The notes beneath the pieces were generated by a model. It made no database searches. It had not been told where the DNA came from and saw nothing but the letters and a program-made list of their open reading frames with translations. Positions 46,261 to 55,826 of a DNA stretch of 64,000 nt are shown one piece after another (position 1 is the stretch's first letter; each line of letters begins with the position of its first letter). The stretch is from Sistotremastrum niveocremeum HHB9708 (lineage: Eukaryota > Basidiomycota > Agaricomycetes > Sistotremastrales > Sistotremastraceae), in contig KV419418.1 in assembly GCA_001630475.1 (NCBI GenBank), positions 215,558 to 279,557 on the forward strand. The letters are read 5' to 3'. The translations under genes were made by a program, and so were the position numbers.

Positions 46261-47565
46261 TGAGAGCCAAGGCGTAGACCGATTTGATCGGTGCTGGGGG
46301 CAACGGTTCTGTGAACTTGAGTTCCCCGTGTCTCCTGTCTTGGGTACTTATTGGATGTGGCGTCGGATGCTTCAGATGCTTCAGAACAAGTGTGGCCCCC
46401 TTCCTCCACGAGGCTATGGCGACAACAAATCGGTCAGAGCTGTCAAGGCGGAGTCCAAATGCGTTCCCACATCATTCTTCTGACCCCGCACGTTTTGAAT
46501 TACAACGTTCTGAAGAGGCGCATCGGGCCCGTTTCACGTCGCATTGGTCCCTCATCGTGGCTGAAAAAGATCAATTAGTCCCCGACATGTAAAAGCTTAT
46601 CGGGGCTACTCAAAACTTCTTACCTGTAGCGCCGGAATCTAGCCGACTTGCCATCGCAAGCCTTCCTTGGGTTCCTGGCCCTGCAAGAATCGAAGATGCT
46701 TCGTTCAGGGTCTATACTGGACGAGAGCCTCATCATGAATCCTTTTATAGTAGCTGAGCGCTGAGCACTGTGATACCTCTTGACGTCATTTTCGACCAAT
46801 AAAGAGCCTAATTTGCTGGTGCAGCGCTGTGAAGTTGTAGCAAAGCTGTGAGAGCTCAGAAGGCGCGAACATAACGGGCCTTTCGATAGTTGTACTGAGC
46901 TCGAAGTGGCATCCGAAAAGTCCGGCGTACTTATTGACTCGAAACATGCGGGAGCATTTTTGCCTTCATCGCAATAGAATGCCTTGTTCGAAAGCAGAGC
47001 TCGAGTAAACCGACAGACTGTACACGTACATGCCAATGAAAGCGTGCCGTGCAGATGATATAGATCTTGCATCGTTGTTGCCTTGGGATCCCTCAAGCTC
47101 AAACGATGAGTAGCATGTAGATTAAGTCACAATGAGTGGTCCAGCACCGGCGTCATCTTCACTGGCACTTGAATCTTCATGTTCCCAAGCAAGTTTCCGT
47201 TCCCGCTCCCCGCCGAGAGTTTCACAGCCAGAGTAGCACAAAGATTCCGCGCTTTCGATCCATTTCCAGCTTGTTTGAGAATATGCTTAGTGAATGAGGA
47301 CGAGGGTCAGGCATATTCGCCGCAAGTGATTTCGCGCCTCACAGAAATTTATGGAGCCAAACAACGCGTAAACAACGCGTACGCACCCTAATAAAACTGG
47401 AGTATCTAAGCTCGAGCAAAAAGGGGTATATGTGGAGGGTATGCTAAAGTAACGAAATAGATAGAGACTGGATAGTGGAACTTTCTCGTAGCTCTGCTTC
47501 GGCAGACGGAATCTGATTAAATACCACTCGTGAAGGGAAGCCGAGAACCACTAATCAGTACAGTA
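46261..47565. other. Region between PRP39 copies 1 and 2
   Basis: A 150-codon minus-strand frame (46620-47102) ends at a good donor (CTACAG|GTAAGA), but it cannot be joined in frame to copy 1. It may be 5' UTR, a decayed exon or chance. The 18-bp element recurs at 47358. Confidence 0.35.
47358..47375. repeat. 18-bp element CCAAACAACGCGTAAACA, copy 2
   Basis: Identical to 42772-42789. It contains ACGCGT, and a second ACGCGT follows immediately (47376-47381). Confidence 0.8.
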
Positions 47566-48072
47566 TCAGATCCGCCGCCTGCCCCGTTGGTCTGCATAGG
47601 AGGGGACGAAAGAGTCCCGAGTATCTTCTCGGAAGTGTGTACGAGTTGGAGGAGATGCTTGATCTCTCTCGCGAAAGGACAAAGAATTATGACGTCGTTC
47701 AGGAGCTCGGGGAGAACGTGATTCAAAAGCCGAAGAGTAAGGATCTGTACTCCGAGCACCTGGATGGGTCGTAGCATATTCCTCCCGATATCTGTGTCTA
47801 CTCGATGGGGATTAGGGGTATCTGTTTTCTCCTCGGGAAGGACTGCTCGCCAGCCTTGAAGGTCCTGTGGGAGCATCTCTTTGCGGGGGCGAGTGAATCA
47901 CCGGACGGGTGCCTGTCGCAAGAGCATCTTCGTCAAGCTCCACATGCCGTAAAGCTCAAGTAAAAGATGATGCTAGACGGCTTTCAGGCGAAGGCGACGG
48001 AATTATCGGTGCAATCGGAGTGTGAGGTGGATTTGGGTTCGCAGAATAGTGGGAAGGACCCGCTGCAGGCAG
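47566..48072 (-). pseudogene. Broken RS/Pro-rich tail of PRP39 paralog 2
   Basis: Directly after the copy 2 stop, the same frame continues for 169 codons. It is rich in Pro, Ser, Arg and Asp (YSANPNPPHTPIAPIIPSPS, HRYREEYATTHPGARSTDPY, RSPRAPERRHNSLSFRERDQ), like the arginine-rich tail of copy 3. It is interrupted by stops at 48073-48075, 47956-47958 and 47812-47814 and finally ends at 47566-47568. It is either a decayed tail or contains introns with poor consensus. Confidence 0.5.
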
Positions 48073-51000
48073 TCAAGATGAAAGAGGTTCTGTGGGGAAC
48101 GACCCTTTATCTTTAGCGGAGATTGCGTCGATTCGATGCGTGTGGCGCATCGACAACCATTCTGCTGGAGACTCTAAATACCGAGAAGACGAATTAGTCC
48201 ATTGTCTAGAGGGCGTAGAGAACGCTTACCAGCTGTGTATATCTCGAGCATCCTCTTCTGCATCTTATGCGACGATGCGAGATCGCCGAAGTTGCACTCA
48301 AACGAACACCACTTGTCCCAAATGTGACGAGCCTTCTCCGGAGTCAACGTAGGGTTTGCGATAACCTTCTCAAACAACAAACGAGCGTCTATATCATTAT
48401 TGGAACGAGTCTGACTCGATCTCGTTGTGAACACTCACTGCTTTCATCGTTGATAATGACCAAAAAATGCAGATATTGACAGATGAATCCGGCGTCGGTT
48501 GGATATCTCTTCAGACCAAGGTCATAGATTTTAGTCGCAATCTTCGCTGCCTTCGAAAGATGATATTCCGTCATTGCTATCCCGAAAAAGTCAATCCCCT
48601 GAATGAGTGCGAGCGCCTATGAGGACACACCAGCATAGTCAAACACCCTCCAATCCAGATGCTTTGATTTCCTCGCCTGGGCGAAAATCTCCCTTGACGC
48701 CACTTGATCCCGCGACCTCCGTGCAAACGTCATGTATTCACACCACACAGAGCCCAATTCCTCAATCCTCTTCTGGAATATCCCCCGTAACGTCTCGGAC
48801 GGGCCCTCCTGGTTGGACATGTCTTCGTGTGAAAAAGATGTGGAGGATGCATCTTCAGTTTTGTTCGCGGACGGTTGAGAGAGATGACGCTCGATGCCAT
48901 CAAGTTCTTTTTGCAAGACAGCGATTAAAGCCGTGTAGACTCGGTGAACCTCTTCGTGATTCTGCTGAATTTCGTATTGCTCTGCAAGGACAAAGTTCAA
49001 GAGTAGACTTCGAGAGGTCAGCATATGATGCAGCGCATAACAAGGGCTCCCGTTACCTGGTTGGATTCGCCTCGATACCGGTTTGAAGGATGGTCAATGG
49101 GTTATGTTTATCAGACTGCTTGTCTCCTTTCAATTCATTGTACCAAACAAACCACCTGTACCTAATCTGTCTCTGAGGCAGTGTTTTCCAAGCTTGAATG
49201 AAGATCGTACCAAATTACTTCATAAAATCTCAATTTGAGAACAGCCTTCTTGTAAACGCCTTTCATACGTCGTACAAACTCCTTTTCGCCCTCCATTGTC
49301 TTGAGATCGAAGAGTAAAGGGTTCCCTTCCTCCCAGTTAAGATAGCATAGCCATCTGTGACAGAGGCTATCAGAGTTTTCGTCCTGAAAAGATGATGATG
49401 GTCGTGGACGAGTAGGAAGTTCGAGAGCGGCAGGTTGTACTGGTGACAGCTGTTGCAAGAACCCGACAACGTCTAAGAACCGTAACTGCTGTCGTGCGAT
49501 AGTGTAGGATGGTTCATGCTCGTTTTGCATAGAAGTGATCATCATATCAGCCTGGATGATAAGCTCGTCAGTTTACAGCAATTATTGGAGGGCATTTTGA
49601 TAGCGCACCGTCTGGGTACTAACTGTATTTTCAAACTCACAATACGCATCCCATATTGTGTCCAGAAGGACGAGAGGAATCTGAAGGGCTCTTCTATACA
49701 ACCTCCTCATATCGTTGATTCGAACCACTGCTTCTTTTGCCGTTATACTCCGGGATCCACTCTTCCGCCAATCCCTCAAAGGTATCGGCCCATCGATGAA
49801 GTTGATGTAATCGAGCCATACCTCTCCGGCATCCTTATCATGTCCGATACAGTCCAGAGCAAATTCGTAGGCCCTATGCACAGTCTGCACGTCGCAGCGA
49901 CGGGTGAATCTGCGATAGGAGTCAGCAACATTGAAAAGGTTCCAGAGCAACAGACTGCTCCGAGTGACGTGGAAGCAAGCGGACGATCGAACACGTACTT
50001 TATGTGGTGCAGATAAAGCTTGAATAGTTCGACGGATGCCGAATTGTTCATCCATTGTTTGAACAACGCCTGTGTCGCGTTCAAGTCCAATGAGCCTCCG
50101 TCGTTCGTGTAATGTTGGATGTATTTGATTTGTGCCGCAGCCTGGCAAGGTGAAAATTTGAGTTAGCGCTCATATTTCACACAATCACATCAGAGAAGGG
50201 ACGGCACGAGGAAAATGAGCGTTGGGAACGTAGCGCAGGCCCGAGCGGAAGCTTATTGCCGAAAGCCTCGGACATAATGGCGTTCACTCAGTCCAACTTG
50301 AACAAGTCAAAAATCGAGTCAAAGTGCTGGGCCAAACGCACCACCAAACTTGAACTTGGTGAGCATAGCAAGTATATCATAAGATACGAAATATTGATAG
50401 TATAACCTTAATTCGAGATCCAGCTCTGTGGATGCGCTGCAGATGAAGGGTGTGGCTGGACCTTATTCGAGCTTGATTCGAGCTCTTTCGTCCAGTGCGA
50501 CGCGCTCCATTTCGAACAAAACACTCGTGCGTGTGTCATCGGGTAGAGTTGATTTTCGACGGAGGAGGAGGAAGGTCTAGAAGTGTTACTAACCGTGTTT
50601 GGATAGAAACTCAGCAACAACTCATAAGCTTCCCGGATTTTGTGGATATCTCCAGAATTCTCGGCCATATCAAGTAACTGGTGCCACTTCTCATGAGAAT
50701 ATGGATCTTTCTTAAGAATATTGGTCAATTCTCCGAAAGATAAATGTGGATCTGGCCAGGTAGGTTCATTATACAGCCGTGGCAATGGCGGAGTTGGCTG
50801 AGGAGCTAAAGCAGGCCGTGTAAACAGATCGCCACTGCGTACAGCATAGGGAATAGCACCAGCGTGATCATTGGACCGATAACTCATTTCGCTGTCCCAG
50901 GATGGCTGCCAATTAAGCCCCGGAACCTCAGGGGTTGATGGTGGTTGTATTTCTTGCATTACATGCTCGTTCAGCGACTGTGCATCGTGCTAAACTTGCT

Positions 51001-51166
51001 ATAATCATGCCAATATGTTTGGTATCAAGATCATATTCACCTTGGTAGGTTCAAAGCCCGTTGTCGAACTCGGCAATGGTGCAATGATCGGCGTAAATTG
51101 ATGCGGGCTTCCACAGCGCTTGGATCCCATCCTTTCGTCATTAGGCTCGGATTTTCGGTGGCTCAT
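48073..51166 (-). CDS. PRP39-like splicing factor paralog 2 (truncated tail)
   Basis: 724 aa from exons 51041-51166, 50594-50977, 49999-50141, 49609-49909, 49211-49551, 49057-49161, 48631-49007, 48439-48576, 48230-48388 and 48073-48173 (minus strand). The HAT core is complete: [118 protein letters not shown] and LLFEKVIANPTLTPEKARHIW. The 5' exon (MSHRKSEPNDERMGSKRC...) joins through a 63-nt intron and adds an N-terminus different from copy 3; the ATG at 50959 is the alternative start. Translation ends 33 codons into the final exon, after SMRHTHRIDAISAKDKG, whereas the related exon in copy 3 runs on for about 175 codons. It may be a functional short paralog or an early pseudogene. Confidence 0.78.
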
Positions 51167-51527
51167 TTTCTTCGTGGTTCCAAGGTGGATATTTTCAATG
51201 AGACGGGGTCGATCGGGAGCCTGGGTGGAGGTCCTTCGCGAAACTCGGGTGCAAAAGCGAAGGGTCGCTCGAGATCAACACGTTCAAACACCCTAAGTCA
51301 AGAATAAAATCCATCATAAGCGGAGTTTGCTTCGTCAAGCGCGTATTCAATTGCATCAGCTATTCATCCCACGACGCTAGGAATGGATCAATAGTCTATT
51401 CATTTTGTAGGTAATGAGTGTGTCAAGAAATGCTTTAGCTAGACTGGAATGATGGAAAACTATGTCGACAGCGAATAGAATATATACCTCCACAAAAACG
51501 CTGGCCTCCTTTGAAGCACGTGTGCGA
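51167..51527. other. Spacer between PRP39 copies 2 and 3
   Basis: 361 bp holding the copy 3 3' UTR and copy 2 promoter. No motif recognised. Confidence 0.4.
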
Positions 51528-54500
51528 TCAATAACGTCGTCCTCCTCCTCGTCCTGGATAGGGTCCATAGTCAGGTGGGGGTCGGCCTCCTTACGTCACA
51601 TAAGTTGATGGTACCCACCACGTTCAAAAGTTTGCCTACCTCGATGTGGAGGCGGGGGAGATCTTGGACGCCCGCCACCACCGCCACCACCACCTTGAGA
51701 GCCAGGTATATTCGCATTTGTGAAAACCTTGATGAGATCGTCCGTTCTGAATACGGGCCCTACAGTCAAGATATATCAGGGGTTAAGTCCGCTTAAGTCC
51801 GATCGCAGGACTCACCGTCGAACGCATTAGCATTAGGCAGAGTGCCCAAGAACCACGAAACGATGTTAGGGACGGCAGGTCCTCTATCCCTAGAATCATC
51901 CCGCTCTCTATCCATCCTCCTCATCGGAGGTTCATCGGCGTATTTGTCTCTTTCCCTCTCCCTATCGCGCTCATACGCAGGACTACCTCGCCTTCTAGGC
52001 GGACCCTCCCATCTATCGCGACCTGGAGGCGACATCGGTCTTGAACGTTTGGGAGGAGGGCCATAGTCACGACGCGGAGGAGAATCATCGCGGCGACGAC
52101 GGCCAAGCTCAGGCGAGGGACGACGAGGGGGAGGTGCTTGCTGGTGGGGTGGCGGTTGATTTTGAGGAGCAGATTGACCAGAACCACCCTGTCCCCCTTG
52201 TGCACTTGTTTCAATTCGTGAGGCTCCCTGTGCCGCTGCTCGGGCTTGCTGGTTCTCGCTGAGTGAGAATCCACGATCTTTGGTAGCAATGGCGTCCATG
52301 AGGTGCTTGTGTCGCATGGCGAAGCGCTTCGTTGGAGGATCTGGTATTCATCACGACTTTGAGAGGGTCGAGGTTAAGTGAGAGAAAGAAGCACGTACCA
52401 ACTGTGTAAATCTCGAGCATCCTCTTCTCCATCTTCTGCGACGCTGCGAGATCGCCAAAGTTGAACTCATACGTCGACCACTTCTCCCAAATCGGACGTG
52501 CTTTCTCCGGCGTCAAGATCGGATTCGTGATGACCCTCTCGAACAATGAGCGCGCATCTATCTCAACAATATGAGAAGTTTGATTCAAGCTGGGTGGAGC
52601 GACTCACTGCTCTCATCGTTGATATTGATCAAAAACTGCAAATATTGACAGATGAATTCCACGTCAGTCGGATGTCTCTTCAACCCAGATTCATAGATAT
52701 TAGTCGCAATATTTGCCGCCTTCGTAAGATGATATTCCGTCAATGCTATCCCAAATAAAGTCAGTTTCATCAACGAATGCGAGCGCGTCTAAGGACACAC
52801 CAGCATAGTCAAACACCCTCCAATCAAGATGCTTCGCCTTCCTCGCTTGAGCGAAAACCTTCCTCGAAGCCACTTGATCCTGCGATCTCCGTGCGAATCT
52901 CATATACATGCACCAGGCGCTCCCCATCTCCCTAATCCTCCTCTGGAACAATTCTCGCTCTGGATCCTTTTCTTTGCCGTCGGGCTTGGATTTGTCAGAT
53001 CCCTGAGATGACGGCTGATCGTCGGCTCCATTTTCTGAAGGTGGTGGTAGGCGAGCCTCAATCTCGTCGAGTTCTTTTTGAAGGGCTTCTAGGAACGTGT
53101 TATAAGTTTTGTTGACTTCGTCGTATTTTTGTTGAATTTCGTATTGCTCGGCGAGGGCATAGTTGAGCAGGAAACTGTGTGATTTTAGCATCCACATGCT
53201 TCAAATGAGTGTCGTTGCATACCTAGTAGGATTTGCTTCGATGCCAGCGATCAAAATGTCAAGTGGGTTTTCCTTATCCAGGCGCTTATCCTTCTCCAAA
53301 TCATTGAACCAAGTAAACCATCTGAACCTGGGAGCTGGTTAGGCACGATTCCGACGACATTAAGGAGAGACATACCAGATCTCGCCGTAGAATCTCATCT
53401 TTACAACCGCGTTCTTATAGATCCCCTTCAGACGACTAACGAACTCCTTCCCTCCTTCTTTCGTCTGGATCTCCAACATCAAAGGATTGCTCTCCTCCCA
53501 GTTCAAGTAATGAAGCCATCTATCACGAAGGTTCTTTTCACCTGGTATGAAGGTGGGAGGGGAAGGAAGATTGAACGGCACACGATGTCCTGGGGCAGCC
53601 GTCAATGTTGGATATAGGGGGCCTAAGTGATCGCGCAATTCTTTGAGCTTCAGCTTTGCAGTCGTATATGATGACAGTTGACTTTGAAGCATGTCCTTGA
53701 CCTATGCGCATACATAATCATCAGACACGGGATTCACTCCGAAAGTTACATCACGTACGGTTTGCTTGCTGGTTTCCGTCTCGAACCTGACGTAGTCCTG
53801 CCACAATTTCTCAACATTCATCAACGGAATCTGGACAGCTCTTCGGTACAACTTTCTCAAATCATTGATGCGGGTAGCAGCCTGGGCAGCGCCTTCTGCA
53901 GCACCAGGAGGACCGTCCGTCGGGCCGTTGTGAATGAACTTGATGTATTCGCTCCATATCTCGCCAGCATCTTTATCGTGTCCAACAGCGTTAACAGCAA
54001 AATCGTAACATTGACGCATAGTCTTCGGATCGGCTCGAATGATATCTCTGTTGTCGGGAGAACCGAATCAAGGACGTCTTATGAATACGCGTGGCTCACA
54101 CATCGGAAAAGTCTGAAGGCTCGCCTTACGTAGTCCACATAAAAGCGGAGCAAATCAACCGATGCGGAGTTGAGCAGCCACGGCTTGAACAACGTTTGAG
54201 CCGTCTTTAACGAAGCGGCATCGTATTTCGTCGTGTAGTGCTTCAAATAGGCGATTTGTGCGGCGGACTGGGATCAACACGAAAGTTAGCGCTCAGATCA
54301 CACATGCACGTCGGGACGAGAGAAAAGGGGCAAAAAGGGCATGGAACACGCGGGGGCCAAAGCGAAGGCTGTGCAATGCAACACGCGAACGAGCGACGGT
54401 TGAGAATATTACTGGTGGCAATATTCCCAATCCCGAACAAGAATCGACAGGTGCGGACAAGGTTCACGCGAGAGATCACGCCAGACGGATCGGACCAGTG

Positions 54501-55354
54501 TACAAGCCAGTGAGAACAGGGCCCATTCTCGAAAGGCCAGAAAAGTATATCATAAGACACGAAAATCTCGGACGATTGGGTGATCGTAGTGTAATGTTCA
54601 CTTGGACGATATTCTTCCGATGAGACGGATTGCATGGGAAAGCCGCGGCGAACAGGAGATGGAAATGGAAAATAGCATGTAGAAGTAAGTAACGTACTGT
54701 GTTAGGATAGATTTGTAACAAAGACTCATACGCAGTCTTGATTTTTTCCATATCCTTGGATTGTTCGGCGACATCGATCAATCGATTCCAATTCTCAGAC
54801 GAATGTGGATGTTCCTTGAGCGATGCAAGTAACTGGTCGTATTCTGAAAGAGGAACGGGCGGAGCGGGTTCCTGCGACTGAGGCTGAGGTTGGGGCTGAG
54901 TTGGCGCTTGCTGAGGTGGCTGCGCGACCGCGGGAGAGGGGGCAGGTATGGGGGGCGAGATGTTCAATTGCTGTTGCTGCAGCTGCTGCTGAACTTGCAC
55001 ATTCTGCGGCTGCTGTTGCAGAGGGGGCGTCGTGTGCATTTCGCCCACCTGCTGTTGCTGCACCGCAGAAAATTGGGGCGGCGGCTGCTGCTGTACCTGT
55101 TGTTGAAACTGTTGAGGCGGCGACGTGGACATGGGCAAATCTTGATAGATGCCCTGTCCGTATATCGAGTCTTGACCTTCGCCACTCAGACCGCCGACCA
55201 TCCCCATGAGTTCCCTCTCGACAATGTCTTGGTCGTTCTGATTCGTATTTTCATGACGTTCGAGTCCCATCGGATCGTCTTCGGGCACCCCGTTGCTCAG
55301 GCCAGGATACGGATTCGGTTGGTTGGGATGGCTTGGATCAAGCGCGTCGGACAT
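51528..55354 (-). CDS. PRP39: Prp39, U1 snRNP-associated HAT-repeat splicing factor (conserved copy)
   Basis: 965 aa from exons 54698-55354, 54125-54267, 53759-54047, 53376-53701, 53223-53327, 52801-53174, 52608-52745, 52399-52557, 51816-52340, 51640-51759 and 51528-51589 (minus strand). The N-terminus is Gln/Pro-rich. HAT repeats begin at [20 protein letters not shown]. Then come [99 protein letters not shown] and [20 protein letters not shown]. The tail is Arg/Asp/Pro-rich ([35 protein letters not shown]) and ends GRGGGRRY, suited to RNA or splicing-factor contacts. Prp39 acts in U1 snRNP and 5' splice-site selection. It is first in transcription order of three head-to-tail copies. Intron 2 only fits the frame with a GC donor. 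Confidence 0.9.
54048..54124 (-). other. GC-AG intron of PRP39 with competing GT donor
   Basis: In transcript sense the exon end reads GACTACGTAAG|GCGAGC and the acceptor is ACAACAG. Only the GC donor keeps the HAT frame. A GTAAGG donor 5 nt upstream would frameshift into an early stop, and retention also gives a stop. The same intron in copies 1 and 2 has a GT donor. Confidence 0.6.
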
Positions 55355-55826
55355 CCTACACGAGGCTCGGGCCAACAAGTTCACTGGCAACTAGAATCTG
55401 CTCAAGGTTCGGGCGGAGTTTCAACACTTTCCCACCACTGCCTTGCATGGCCCGTGCACGTTCCTGCCTGCGTTCCTGACTCATTGATATCACTCCTGAA
55501 ACTGTACCAGGCACGTATGCTCAGTATAAATGTTTTCTTCAACGGAAGCATCAAATACAACTGGGCATGTATTACACAAAAAATGGGACAGATGAGTTCA
55601 TTACGATTAGTTTATTAATTTTGGTAAGACAGCGAACTAAGTAACATCAACTGCAATAAAATGAGTATTACAATACCACGAAAACGATGATGAGAACAAC
55701 GACGAGCAGTCCTTCGACCCGCTCCAAGAAATACCAAGACAACAAGAAAGCCTCCGACCAACCATCCTCCCACCCCTCAATCCGCTAAACGGACACTTGA
55801 TGCGGTCCAGGACTCGAGCAGACCCC
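55355..55826. other. Spacer upstream of PRP39
   Basis: 472 bp with the PRP39 promoter and 3' UTR of the HD phosphohydrolase gene. No clear element. Confidence 0.4.

Noticed and set aside
46620-47102. Long minus-strand frame ending at a good splice donor upstream of PRP39 copy 1
   Set aside because: Joining it to the nearest acceptor shifts frame into a stop, its first codon is not ATG, and the composition is not protein-like. Kept only as a note.
53759-54267. Using the canonical GTAAGG donor for PRP39 intron 2
   Set aside because: Joins exon 3 out of frame and breaks a HAT repeat that is conserved in both paralogs.
54823-55618. Plus-strand frames of up to 242 codons opposite PRP39 exon 1
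   Set aside because: Leu/Arg-rich antisense of a CAG/CTG-rich Gln tract; no independent support.
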